In this document: positions 52,683-60,945 of the stretch, piece by piece
Layout of the letters: each line of letters opens with the position of its first letter
Position numbering within the stretch: position 1 is the stretch's first letter
NCBI GenBank assembly: GCA_902793685.1
Contig: CADBEN010000006.1
Location: 28,894-92,893 of the forward strand
Reading direction: 5' to 3'
Length of the DNA stretch: 64,000 nt
Source of the DNA: an uncultured Lachnospiraceae bacterium
GTDB taxonomy: Bacteria > Bacillota > Clostridia > Lachnospirales > Lachnospiraceae
Notes under the pieces: model-generated
The model's database searches: none
The model's input: only the letters and a program-made list of their open reading frames with translations
Told to the model about the DNA's origin: nothing
Program-made: the position numbers and the translations under genes

Positions 52683-52852
52683 ATCTTACCTCCCTGCTTT
52701 TAGTCCTGTAGCGCCTTATTCACAGATCTTACTTATAATATCCTGTCATTTTTAATTTTACGGGTATCCGGCCGATTGTACAAGGATGAAAACAAAAGTG
52801 TTTCGCGTATCAGTTCTTTTTTTGATGACACACGCATTTATGAAAAATATAT

Positions 52853-52888
52853 TTGACATTTGACAGATTGCCCTTCATCCTTTATAGT
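52853..52888 (+). promoter_or_regulatory. Sigma-A promoter of the HPr-like gene
   Basis: TTGACA (52860-52865), 17-bp spacer, TATAGT (52883-52888). A second TTGACA (52853-52858) lies just before. The start codon is 60 nt downstream. Confidence 0.85.
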
Positions 52889-52948
52889 ATGGACTTCAAG
52901 AAAGGAATCCTTCAATCATCTGCCTTTCGGAAAGGAGTGAACATATTT

Positions 52949-53260
52949 ATGAAACAGTTTGATTTTACGATTCAGGATACCCTGGGCATGCATCCGCGGC
53001 CGGCGGGAAAGATCACCAGCTCCGCAAAGGGATTTACATCTGATATTACACTCAGCATCGGCGACAAGGTCGTCAACGCGAAAAAGCTCATGAACGTCAT
53101 CAGCCTGAACGGCAAGTGCGGCGAAACCATCCATGCGGTGATCTCCGGACCGGACGAGGCTGCCGCGGCAGACGCGCTTCAGGCGGTCCTCAACGCTGAA
53201 CTCGGCAGCGCTGAGTACGCATTCAAGAAGGCTCCCCGGCCGGAACTGACCGAAGAGTAA
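52949..53260 (+). CDS. HPr-family phosphocarrier protein lacking Ser46
   Basis: 103 residues with the HPr fold. The PTS histidine is kept in LGMHPRPAGKIT, but the usual HARPA has become HPRPA. In the regulatory helix VNAKKLMNVISLN, Lys replaces Ser46, the HprK target of Firmicutes HPr. The C-terminus is about 15 residues longer than usual. It may be a variant PTS carrier or a Crh-like regulator released from HprK control. ATG at 52949 after AAAGGAG, with a consensus promoter. It is divergent from glgA. Confidence 0.9.
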   Translation: MKQFDFTIQDTLGMHPRPAGKITSSAKGFTSDITLSIGDKVVNAKKLMNVISLNGKCGETIHAVISGPDEAAAADALQAVLNAELGSAEYAFKKAPRPELTEE

Positions 53261-53299
53261 ACAACCCGGGCAGGCAGCTGCCTGCAGGGATTATCCCCC

Positions 53300-53328
53300 A
53301 AAAAAACAGGGCTCACGCCCTGTTTTTT
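53300..53328. terminator. Terminator of the HPr-like gene
   Basis: A7-CAGGGC and GCCCTG-T7 with a 4-nt loop; bidirectional, also facing the DUF4230 gene. Confidence 0.95.
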
Positions 53329-53345
53329 TGTTCCGGAACACTGTC

Positions 53346-54029
53346 TCAGCCTTCCTTTTTCTTGAATTCCACCTTTACGCCGCTGCCGTGAAGCGCCGCC
53401 AGATACCTGGTCAGCACTTCCTTCAGCTGCTCCTCCGCCCTTTCAAATAGATCACTCGACCTGACCCGCTCCTCGATCCGCTCCCGGGCAGTCGTCTCCA
53501 GCAGATTGTAGTCGTCTGTCGAGATCCCGTTCATGATCCCGGACTTCTCCAGAATCAGATCAAAGCTCTCCCGGTCCATCTCGTGGCTCAGTATCTTTGT
53601 CTCCGGGATCATCATCGTGACCTTGCGGATGCTGCCGTCCGGTCCGGAATCCGCCCTGATCTCAAGCTCCTTCGCGTCGATCCCGATCCGGATCCGTCCC
53701 TCATAAGTCATGACCGCTTCCTTCTGGGTCAGAGGGATCGGAATGCTGATCTGCCCGATCTTCAGACCATCCTTAAAGTTCACGGCATCCTTATAATCAT
53801 ATTCCATCACCGTGAGCTCAGCGATCTTGCGAAGCTCGTCCGTCACGACCCGGTCCGCATCGCCCGCGCCGGTTCCCACAGTCAGTGTGCCTGCGGACGA
53901 GGTTCCCGTCCCGCCGGTCCTTGTGCCCCCGGTGCCTCTGAAATCTCCGAGATCTGCCGGGATCAGAAAGAACCCCAGAAGGAATCCCGCAATCATCACC
54001 GCCAGAATCAATTTCACTGTTCTCATCAT
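53346..54029 (-). CDS. DUF4230 protein, membrane-anchored (second copy)
   Basis: 227 residues. The N-terminal hydrophobic anchor (MMRTVKLILAVMIAGFLLGF) is followed by a Gly/Thr linker. The extracytoplasmic domain has ELRKIAELTVMEYDYKDAVN and IPETKILSHEMDRESFDLIL, matching DUF4230. Function of the family is unknown. The related gene upstream (54080-54715) shares the AKILSHE/TKILSHE block and charged helical tail, so the pair arose by duplication. ATG at 54029 (an MM start). Confidence 0.82.
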   Translation of the reverse strand: MMRTVKLILAVMIAGFLLGFFLIPADLGDFRGTGGTRTGGTGTSSAGTLTVGTGAGDADRVVTDELRKIAELTVMEYDYKDAVNFKDGLKIGQISIPIPLTQKEAVMTYEGRIRIGIDAKELEIRADSGPDGSIRKVTMMIPETKILSHEMDRESFDLILEKSGIMNGISTDDYNLLETTARERIEERVRSSDLFERAEEQLKEVLTRYLAALHGSGVKVEFKKKEG

Positions 54030-54079
54030 CGATATCCCCGTTTTCAGCTCCGCGGCGCAGCTTTGTCCGCGCGGGTTTC

Positions 54080-54715
54080 TCAGTTATATCTGTGCTCGAA
54101 TTTCACGGACACATCCGTTCCGCAGACTGCGCTGACCGTATCCCGGAGGACTTCCTCCGCGCGGTCCCGCGCCTTTACGAGGATCCCCTCCTCGATAAAC
54201 TGCGCTTCCTTCGCCTGCTTCGTCTCTTTGATCGCCTCATTCCGGATATTTCCGAGATCCTTGGCGTTCATCCCCGCCTCATAGATCGTCTCTGATTCGA
54301 AATCCTCATGGCTCAGGATCTTCGCCTGCGGCACCGAGATAGTCAGCTCCGGACTGCCGGATGTATTGACTGTGCCGGAAATGATCTTCACCTGATCCAT
54401 GTCGATACCGGCTTTGATGATACCGTCGTATACCAGGATAAACCGTTTCCCGAACAGGCCTTCCACCTGGTGGTCCACCACCTCCCGGTATGACTGGGAG
54501 ATCGTGGCAAGTTCATTCAGATCTTTGATCCTTGCGGAAAGAAGCGCCGTGTCGATCGTGGTCTCATGGGACACGCTGAGATCCGGCTTCAGCCCGGACA
54601 AAAGACTCCCGGGGAATCCGCTCTGCCGGAGCCAGTGCCCTGCGCCCGTCATTACCAGAATCAGAAGAAGTACCGCAGTGAGCTTGCGGGCCCATACAGG
54701 GAACTTTTGATCCAT
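54080..54715 (-). CDS. DUF4230 protein, membrane-anchored (first copy)
   Basis: 211 residues. Anchor KLTAVLLLILVMTGAGHWL near residues 11-29, then RIKDLNELATISQSYREVVD and VPQAKILSHEDFESETIYEA, the DUF4230 pattern. A long charged helix (RNEAIKETKQAKEAQFIEEG) ends in RAEEVLRDTVSAVCG. ATG at 54715 after GGAGG. Fifty nt separate it from the paralogue downstream. Anchored outside the cytoplasm by prediction; no enzymatic residues can be named. Confidence 0.82.
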   Translation of the reverse strand: MDQKFPVWARKLTAVLLLILVMTGAGHWLRQSGFPGSLLSGLKPDLSVSHETTIDTALLSARIKDLNELATISQSYREVVDHQVEGLFGKRFILVYDGIIKAGIDMDQVKIISGTVNTSGSPELTISVPQAKILSHEDFESETIYEAGMNAKDLGNIRNEAIKETKQAKEAQFIEEGILVKARDRAEEVLRDTVSAVCGTDVSVKFEHRYN

Positions 54716-54825
54716 ACTGCGACGTACCTCCTTTCCTTTTTTTCGATCCAGTCCTATTATGCCGCATCCCGGAGCGGGAAAACAAGAAGCACAAGGAAAT
54801 CATAAGAAATACCCTGTGCCCGATA

Positions 54826-54834
54826 TGGTAAAAT
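54826..54834 (+). promoter_or_regulatory. Extended -10 promoter of the structured leader
   Basis: TGGTAAAAT, ~10 nt before the leader hairpin begins. Confidence 0.5.
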
Positions 54835-54843
54835 ATGTAAATA

Positions 54844-54929
54844 ATCAGCACCACAGGACCAGGTCGGAAAGCAGGGCCGCAGGCTTGCCTGCAGGCCCGG
54901 GTTCCCGGCCTGGGATGCTGACCACTGAT
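54844..54929 (+). ncRNA. Structured leader RNA upstream of an unknown membrane protein
   Basis: Stems: CAGCA/TGCTG (54846-54850 with 54916-54920), CCAGG/CCTGG (54859-54863, 54909-54913), GGGCC/GGCCC (54874-54878, 54894-54898) and GCAGG/CCTGC closing a CTTG loop. Internal loops are purine-rich (TCGGAAAGCA). No T-tract follows, and the ribosome site of the next gene lies 20 nt on. It may be an attenuator or a protein-binding leader. Confidence 0.4.
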
Positions 54930-54961
54930 CATTGTATTTATGCACCGGAAAGGAGGCGGCT

Positions 54962-56404
54962 ATGGAACAGCAGAACGAACAGCTTCAGGGAAAAACTTCC
55001 CGGTCCCCTCTCAGCATACTGATTCCGGTCTGCATACTTCTTGCGGGTCTTCTCCTCTGGTTTTTCCTGTATGAGCGCCCGCATCAGAATGCGCTCTCAC
55101 AATTCCGCGCCGCCGCGGCCGAGTACGAGGAAACCTACCGCAGCTATTTCAACGCGGTCGATGCCTGCAATCGTAAGGTCCTGGCGTGGCAGGAGGCGCT
55201 TCCCGCTCTCGACGCAGAGTGCGCGGAACTGAAGCAGGTCCTGGAGAGCGGCGAACCGGTGCGGACTGCCGACGCGGACGCCGCCCGAGCTCTTCTGAAG
55301 GAAGCGGAAACCATCAAGAAAAACGTTCCCATGTCCGAGCCCGTCATCGCCATGCATGCCTGGGATCCGCAGGGACTGAGCACCCGGGAACTTATAAACC
55401 GCTGGAACTATATCGGGACAGAGACCGGGCGCATCACTGCGGAGATCCCCTATCTGGAGGAGACCGCTGCATCCATCAGCGTCCCCGACTTCGACGACAT
55501 CGCCCGCCGCTTCAGGGAAACGCAGAAGGCGCTGGAAGAGAGCATTCTTCTCCGCCAGAAAATCGGCATCTCCCTGGATGATTTTGAGGACGATATCCGC
55601 ATCTACGATCCTTTTGAAAACCTCGAGGTCGTCTTCGAAGGCACCTCTCCCGACGGCCGGGTCCGCCTCAACAAGAAATCCACTGTCGGCGTGGACCGCG
55701 AATACGCCTTCGGCACTGACTCAAACTCAGGCCTTAAGAACGGGGATCTCGTCACCGTCCGCGTGGATTTCGGCGATTCCATGGAGAGTTTCAACCAGAA
55801 CCTTGCCGCCCAGTACAAAACCGTCCTCTGCGAATGGACCAGAGATTACGTCGTCGAGGGACTGCCCTACAGCCTGACCGAATTCTCCCAGATCGACGAG
55901 CCGACACTGGACGTCATCAAGGACAAAGCGGTCCGGACCATCACCGGACAGGCGGAACAGAAGGAAGGCCTGGTGGTCGTGGATGACATCAAGCTGATCG
56001 GTCACTGTTTCCTGACCCGGAAGAGCCCGACAAGCCTGCTGGACACCGCCCGGAACTACCTGTTCCTGGTCTATTCCGTGAAGTGCAGCGTTGATCTCTC
56101 CAAGGACGGCCACGACTACAAAAACACCGTGAACTACGTGACCAGCGTCCGCTTCTCAAACCTTCTCGGAATGCCCGACGGAAAGACCGCTCTGAGTCTC
56201 GAGAATGCAGCGCTGCCCTCCAGCACGATCAAGCTGAACACAGGTGTGCCGACCCTCCTCGTCTTCCTGCCCCGGACTTTCGAGTTCGCCGGCTACGAAG
56301 ACACCAATACCCTGTTCTACAACGAGATCGCACCGCTGACAGACCGTTTCACCTGCGAAGACAATATCGGCACCGCAGGAGAAGCCGTCAAGATCGCGAA
56401 CTGA
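54962..56404 (+). CDS. Membrane-anchored protein of unknown function
   Basis: 480 residues. A short cytoplasmic N-terminus, one membrane segment (PLSILIPVCILLAGLLLWFF), then an extracytoplasmic coiled coil (~40-200). A strand-rich domain (YDPFENLEVVFEGTSPDGRV through GLKNGDLVTVRVDF) resembles the small beta-domains of clostridial TcaA/YvbJ-type membrane proteins, but the usual N-terminal zinc ribbon is absent. ATG at 54962 after AGGAGG; the structured leader precedes it. It ends where hutD ends (convergent, no gap). Confidence 0.7.
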   Translation: MEQQNEQLQGKTSRSPLSILIPVCILLAGLLLWFFLYERPHQNALSQFRAAAAEYEETYRSYFNAVDACNRKVLAWQEALPALDAECAELKQVLESGEPVRTADADAARALLKEAETIKKNVPMSEPVIAMHAWDPQGLSTRELINRWNYIGTETGRITAEIPYLEETAASISVPDFDDIARRFRETQKALEESILLRQKIGISLDDFEDDIRIYDPFENLEVVFEGTSPDGRVRLNKKSTVGVDREYAFGTDSNSGLKNGDLVTVRVDFGDSMESFNQNLAAQYKTVLCEWTRDYVVEGLPYSLTEFSQIDEPTLDVIKDKAVRTITGQAEQKEGLVVVDDIKLIGHCFLTRKSPTSLLDTARNYLFLVYSVKCSVDLSKDGHDYKNTVNYVTSVRFSNLLGMPDGKTALSLENAALPSSTIKLNTGVPTLLVFLPRTFEFAGYEDTNTLFYNEIAPLTDRFTCEDNIGTAGEAVKIAN

Positions 56405-57001
56405 TTAGATCCTGAATATAACAGCAAGCATCAGGACCGCACCCTCCGCGCTTTCCAGCCGGAGCGGTGCGGTTTTGTATTCCTCATTCAGGAGAAGTTC
56501 GCCGGCAGACGCGAAAAAAACCCCGGAAACCGTCACGCTGCCTTCTGCACAGTAGACCGCCGCAGTGCAGCAGTCCCCGTAACAGCCGGAAGGCACTGCC
56601 GGGGTGATCTCCACACAGCCGCCTGCCGGGATCCGCACCGACTGGACCGCACCGGCACACTTTCCCTTCCGCACCATCAGGTTAAAGTCCCGGCACCGTC
56701 CCCAGGATTCCACCGGGACACCGCCGTCAAATGCCGCGACCTGACAGCAGGGCAGTGCCTGCCGCGGTCCGTCCGCGATCTTCATCTCCAGATCCCCCTT
56801 CAGGACCGAGATGAGCCGCTCGTAGTCCGGCAGCGCCGTGAACTTGGAGTAGTCGTCTTCCACGCCGGCAGAACTGAGCCGCCACAGGAAATCCCGGTCC
56901 GCGTAGACCGCGCCCTCCGGCGCGATGGCCAGCTGCGTCGTGGTCCCGCCGGACCAGCGTGTCGTAATGTAATCCGCTTCCCCGTATTTTTTCCAGCTCA
57001 T
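56405..57001 (-). CDS. HutD/Ves family cupin-like protein
   Basis: 198 residues. The family opening WSGGTTTQLAIAPEGAVYAD, then FLWRLSSAGVEDDYSKFTAL and ERLISVLKGDLEMKI, match HutD/Ves beta-barrels. Members bind small acids (histidine degradation intermediates are proposed), but no hut genes are near. Many Cys residues in the second half (SGCYGDCCTAAVYCAEG) are unusual. ATG at 57001. Three 17-bp repeats lie just upstream. Confidence 0.88.
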   Translation of the reverse strand: MSWKKYGEADYITTRWSGGTTTQLAIAPEGAVYADRDFLWRLSSAGVEDDYSKFTALPDYERLISVLKGDLEMKIADGPRQALPCCQVAAFDGGVPVESWGRCRDFNLMVRKGKCAGAVQSVRIPAGGCVEITPAVPSGCYGDCCTAAVYCAEGSVTVSGVFFASAGELLLNEEYKTAPLRLESAEGAVLMLAVIFRI

Positions 57002-57030
57002 ATCCGCTCTCCCTTCCCGTTCTTCTTCCC

Positions 57031-57081
57031 GGGCCGCCTTTCTTCCCGGTATGTCTTTCTTCCAGGTCTGTCTTTCTTCCC
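57031..57081 (-). repeat. Three 17-bp imperfect direct repeats upstream of hutD
   Basis: Unit GGTATGTCTTTCTTCCA: 57031-57047, 57048-57064, 57065-57081, the last two with two mismatches between them. On the minus strand each carries GGAAGAAAG. Confidence 0.65.
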
Positions 57082-57111
57082 CCGGCGGACAGACCCGGGA
57101 GTCTCTCTGCC

Positions 57112-58026
57112 TTACCGTCCGAGCCGTCTCCGGAATTCCTCTATGGCGTCCGCGACGCCGTCCTCATCGTTGCTCCCGGTGACGAAATCCGCTTCCCGCT
57201 TCACGGAATCCAGGGCGTTCGCCATGGCGACGCCGAAGGCCGCCCTGCGGATCATGTCGAGGTCGTTCTCCTCGTCCCCGCAGGCCATAGTGCGGGCCGG
57301 GTCGATTCCCAGGAGTTCACAGAGATGCAGGATCCCGCGGCCTTTTCCGCTGTCCGCGTTGCTGACCTCCAGATTGTGGACCGCGCCGGAGACCAGCAGG
57401 ATCCCCGGGATCTTCGCGATCCGTTCCGCCGCCTTAAGCTTTTCCTCCGCGCCGTTCTTCAGCATGTTGAAGCTCAGCGTCATCTTTTCCACCTTGTCGT
57501 CGATGGAACGCACAAAAGCCGGGAAATCTTCGTAGAAAGTCCGGTCCTCCAGAATATACCTGACGATCCCCGCTGACATGCCCCGGTCCCAGATCACGTC
57601 CCGGCACCAGACCGGCATGTTTCCGTGACCGCCGTAGAAGCAGTCCGGCAGCACGTCGAAGGGTTCGATCACCTTAAACACCGCGTACACTGCATCCCGC
57701 GGAACCGTCACCTTCCGGATCTCCTCCCACTTCCGGGACGCAAAATCCCCGATCCTGTGGATCACGGCGCCGTTGCAGCTGACGGCATAGCGGATCGCAG
57801 ATGCCCCCTGCATCTCCGGCCGCGGATCAGGGATCGCCATAAAGTCCTTCGAAAGTCCCCGGATGGGCCGGCCTGAAACCGGCACCACCGCGTACCCTGC
57901 AGCGACGGCATCCTCGACCGCTTTCCGGACCCGCGGACGCAGCCGCTTTTCATCGTCCAGCGCCGTCCCGTCCAGATCCAGCCCGATGAGGCCGATATAC
58001 TTTTCACTGCTTTTGTTCTTTTCCAT
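57112..58026 (-). CDS. Cof-type HAD family phosphatase
   Basis: 304 residues. Motif I LIGLDLDGTALDDEKRLRP near 14-30, motif II VVPVSGRPIRGLSKD, and the C-terminal TMACGDEENDLDMIRRAAFG near 245 define a Cof/IIB HAD hydrolase. Substrate is probably a sugar phosphate; not assignable. ATG at 58026 with AAAGGA upstream. It is followed by hutD after 110 nt on the same strand and follows the DMT transporter by 35 nt, likely one transcript. Confidence 0.92.
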   Translation of the reverse strand: MEKNKSSEKYIGLIGLDLDGTALDDEKRLRPRVRKAVEDAVAAGYAVVPVSGRPIRGLSKDFMAIPDPRPEMQGASAIRYAVSCNGAVIHRIGDFASRKWEEIRKVTVPRDAVYAVFKVIEPFDVLPDCFYGGHGNMPVWCRDVIWDRGMSAGIVRYILEDRTFYEDFPAFVRSIDDKVEKMTLSFNMLKNGAEEKLKAAERIAKIPGILLVSGAVHNLEVSNADSGKGRGILHLCELLGIDPARTMACGDEENDLDMIRRAAFGVAMANALDSVKREADFVTGSNDEDGVADAIEEFRRRLGR

Positions 58027-58061
58027 CAGAATATTCCTTTACCGGTGTCCGCGCCTGCGGC

Positions 58062-59033
58062 TCAGTCCCGCATACAGTAGATATAAAGCCCCGCCAGCAC
58101 AATACCTCCGCCGATGATCTGGTGCAGTCCCGGGACTTCCGCGAAGAGCAGCACCGCCAGTATCGTCGCGACCACCGGTTCGCCCAGCCGACATGTGGAG
58201 ATAAAGGGCGCCGGCAGATATTTCAGACCCCAGTTGAAAATGCTGTGTCCCATGAAAGTGCAGAACACCGTCATCAGGAACGAGAAGAAATAGTCGTTGG
58301 AGCTCCAGCCCGTCAGCGGAATGGAAGCGGCAAGGCAGGTGCACAGCAGCACCGCCGATGCTCCCGCGTAGGCAAGAAAGGTATAGCTGATCGTCGAGAC
58401 CGACTTCCTGAGACGACTTCCGAGAAGCGTATACACTGCCAGAAAAACTGCTCCGATCAGGGCAAACACATCCCCCAGAATGCGGTTCGGGCCCATACCG
58501 GAACGTCCCACCTCCGCCTCGAGGGTGACCGCCTCCTGCAGTCCCAGGAATCCGGCATTTTCCACCACGCCCATTCCCTGCACTGCTCCCAGCAGCAGAT
58601 CTCCCACTGAGAGCATCACGCTGCCGATCAGTGCAAGAAGGATCCCGATCCTGCCTGCCGGCGAGATCTTCTCACGGAACAAAAAAGCGGAGACCAGTGC
58701 CACGAACAGCACCTCCGTATCCACAAGAAGCGTGGCGGAAGAGATGGTCGTGAGATGCACGGACTGCACATAGAACGTCAGATGCAGTGCCAGAAATACA
58801 CCGCTCAGCAGCGCTCCGAGGATCGGCCCGGTTCCCAGCCCCTTCAGCTCGTCCCGGAGATCGCTCCGGGCCAGAACAAGCAATGTCAGCGGGACCGCCG
58901 CGAAGGCCATGCGGAAAAACACTACAACGACCGCCGGCGCTCCGGTGAACCGGATAAAAATGGATGAGTAGGACACGCCGAGAATGCCCAGCATGACCAG
59001 AAGCTTTTTCCTAAGCAGACTTTCCTGTTGCAT
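58062..59033 (-). CDS. DMT-superfamily (EamA) transporter
   Basis: 323 residues with ten predicted membrane segments in two EamA repeats (SSIFIRFTGAPAVVVVFFRM and FLAVYTLLGSRLRKSVSTIS). The closing GEPVVATILAVLLFAEVPGL is typical of EamA domain 2. These export or import metabolites such as amino acids; substrate unknown. ATG at 59033 with GGTGG upstream. Confidence 0.9.
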   Translation of the reverse strand: MQQESLLRKKLLVMLGILGVSYSSIFIRFTGAPAVVVVFFRMAFAAVPLTLLVLARSDLRDELKGLGTGPILGALLSGVFLALHLTFYVQSVHLTTISSATLLVDTEVLFVALVSAFLFREKISPAGRIGILLALIGSVMLSVGDLLLGAVQGMGVVENAGFLGLQEAVTLEAEVGRSGMGPNRILGDVFALIGAVFLAVYTLLGSRLRKSVSTISYTFLAYAGASAVLLCTCLAASIPLTGWSSNDYFFSFLMTVFCTFMGHSIFNWGLKYLPAPFISTCRLGEPVVATILAVLLFAEVPGLHQIIGGGIVLAGLYIYCMRD

Positions 59034-59098
59034 GTTTCCACCATTTCTGATCTGCTGCCGCCGGGATCATTTCATGCCCGGGGCATCTTCCGCCGGTA

Positions 59099-59926
59099 TC
59101 ACTGCATTCCCATGATGGAGCTGAAACGGTTGTAGTGGATCGGAATGACCTTATACTTCGCAATGGCTTCTTCCCACTGAGCCTGCGTTACTGCCCATGG
59201 GTACCGGATCCCGCCGTCCGCCATATCCGCCGCAGTGCCGTAATGCCACGGCTGCTCCGGATTCTCCCAGCTGTCGTAGTGGAAGCCTTCCATCAGCCGA
59301 AGCGCCTTTCCGTCAAGCCGGTAAATATTGACCACCGTGTTGGACGCGCCGCTGCTTGCCTCATTCATCAGATAATTTCCCTCGCAGAGGCTGTAGCGGT
59401 TCCGGGCCCATCCGTCCAGAAACTGCACCGCCTGCCCGTCCGCCAGGGTATAACCCGCGTAGATCGCGTTCCAGCCGGAATCCGCGTCATAATACGCGTC
59501 CTCGCCGAGCAGCAGCTCTTCCACGCCGTCGCCGTCGAGGTCCATCAGCCAGTAGCCGCAGTTCTGGTAGGCAGCCGGCCTGCTCAGTTCATAGTTCAGG
59601 ACGTGGTTCTCCCGGTAAGTGTCCGGATCCTGCGAAAGACTGCAGTCGATATACTCGCGGATGATGCTGCCGTACGCGGCGGGGAGCGCTTCCCCGGTGA
59701 TATTCACCAGCGTACCGCCGATATACTGACTCTCCGCCATGTAGCCGTCTGTGTCAAAATAATAGTTTTTCCCGTTGATGGTCTGCCAGGTATTCACAGG
59801 CCAGGTTCCGTTGTCATTCAGATACCACCAGCCCCGGTTGTCCACCTGCCAGGTTCCCGCAAAGGCCGCGGCGGAAATGCCGACCGTCATCAACGCACTC
59901 AGCGCGATAAGAGCTGCTTTTTTCAT
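59099..59926 (-). CDS. Secreted protein with wall-binding repeats and Asp-rich lipocalin-like tail
   Basis: 275 residues. Signal peptide MKKAALIALSALMTVGISAA with cleavage near AFA. Wall-binding-type repeats (DNRGWWYLNDNGTWPVNTWQ, INGKNYYFDTDGYMA) at ~25-65. The C-terminal domain has LMDLDGDGVEELLLGEDAYY, a Ca-binding-like DxDGDG loop shared with the upstream paralogue. No catalytic motif. Start at 59926 after AAGGAAC. Probably a surface protein. Confidence 0.8.
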   Translation of the reverse strand: MKKAALIALSALMTVGISAAAFAGTWQVDNRGWWYLNDNGTWPVNTWQTINGKNYYFDTDGYMAESQYIGGTLVNITGEALPAAYGSIIREYIDCSLSQDPDTYRENHVLNYELSRPAAYQNCGYWLMDLDGDGVEELLLGEDAYYDADSGWNAIYAGYTLADGQAVQFLDGWARNRYSLCEGNYLMNEASSGASNTVVNIYRLDGKALRLMEGFHYDSWENPEQPWHYGTAADMADGGIRYPWAVTQAQWEEAIAKYKVIPIHYNRFSSIMGMQ

Positions 59927-59967
59927 ATGTTCAGTTCCTTTCTCTGTCAATGTATCTCTTAATAATT

Positions 59968-60921
59968 TTACAGTCCCAGTCTCGCTTTCACCGCATTGAT
60001 GTGATCCACCGAAGCATTGATATTGAAGTCTTCTGCCCAGCTCGCCTCGACGCCGTGCACGTCATAGTGGGCGAGTTTTGACCATCCGTTCCACAGTGTT
60101 TCGTATCCCTGGGCCGCCTTCTGCCCGTTGATCTTGATCTCTTCGAAGATCTCATAGGACAGCAGCTCTTCCAGCTTGTTTCCGCTGCTCATGCCGTAAA
60201 AATGAAAGACCGAACCGGCTCCGGTTCCCTGGGAGCCGCTGACAATGTAGGTCTTTCCGTCCTTGGTCATCAGACAGATGCCGCAGTCCGTCTCTCCCCC
60301 GGTCCACAACTCCGCCTCGCTGATCTTGCCGCAGAGGACAGCGCCGGACTCGTTCTGCGTATAGACATCCAGGCTGAAAATGTATTTGCAGAAGCTGTAT
60401 TCCTCAGGATTCGGCGTAGTGTATCCGATCAGGAACTCCTCTGTCCCGTTTCCGTCCAGGTCATACACTTCGAGGAAGTTGATACCGGTCAGCGTTTTTT
60501 CAGGTTCACCACCATATTCCGGAGTTTCAGTCTTTATTCCGGTCTCGCCGTACTGCGCCGCATACTGCCGGTAAATGTCGCCATATGCTGCCATGTTCTG
60601 CCCACCGGCAGTTCCTCCGCCAATATGCTCCCGCTGGACCTCGTTTCCTGCCACCCAGTGCCCGTTCTCGTTCACAGTAAACCCGTTGATCTCCCGGTTA
60701 TGAGCCAGGTACCCGTCGGCACCAAAATAATAGCATTCTGCATATCCGTCTCCGTCTCCGTCGATCCACTTCCATCCGTTGATGAGACGGTTCCCGTTGT
60801 CGTCTTCGTACCACCATCCGTTGAAATCCACTTTCCATGTCTCCGCGAACGCGGTGGAAAGCATGCACAGTGTCATGCCGGCCGAAAGAGCCGCTGTCAG
60901 TAAAGCTTTCCGTGTTTTCAT
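59968..60921 (-). CDS. Secreted protein with wall-binding repeats (paralogue)
   Basis: 317 residues. Signal peptide MKTRKALLTAALSAGMTLCM with AFA cleavage. Repeats (DFNGWWYEDDNGNRLINGWK, GYAECYYFGADGYLA, FTVNENGHWV) at ~30-95. Its repeat order matches the gene at 23179. The C-terminal domain contains VYDLDGNGTEEFLIGYTTPN and ESGAVLCGKISEA, like the gene downstream, so the two neighbours are paralogues 41 nt apart. ATG at 60921 after AGGAGGG. Confidence 0.82.
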   Translation of the reverse strand: MKTRKALLTAALSAGMTLCMLSTAFAETWKVDFNGWWYEDDNGNRLINGWKWIDGDGDGYAECYYFGADGYLAHNREINGFTVNENGHWVAGNEVQREHIGGGTAGGQNMAAYGDIYRQYAAQYGETGIKTETPEYGGEPEKTLTGINFLEVYDLDGNGTEEFLIGYTTPNPEEYSFCKYIFSLDVYTQNESGAVLCGKISEAELWTGGETDCGICLMTKDGKTYIVSGSQGTGAGSVFHFYGMSSGNKLEELLSYEIFEEIKINGQKAAQGYETLWNGWSKLAHYDVHGVEASWAEDFNINASVDHINAVKARLGL

Positions 60922-60945
60922 AATGTTTCCCTCCTGTGAAATATC

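Noticed and set aside
53270-53285. GCAGGCAGCTGCCTGC palindrome as an operator
   Set aside because: It lies between the HPr stop and its terminator, where an operator is unlikely; probably part of the 3' mRNA structure.
54844-54929. Small SRP (4.5S-type) RNA, because of the ACCAGGTCGGAAAGCAG stretch
   Set aside because: The conserved apical part (GGTCCGGAAGGAAGCAGC) is not present, the asymmetric loop is missing, and no terminator follows; kept only as a structured leader.
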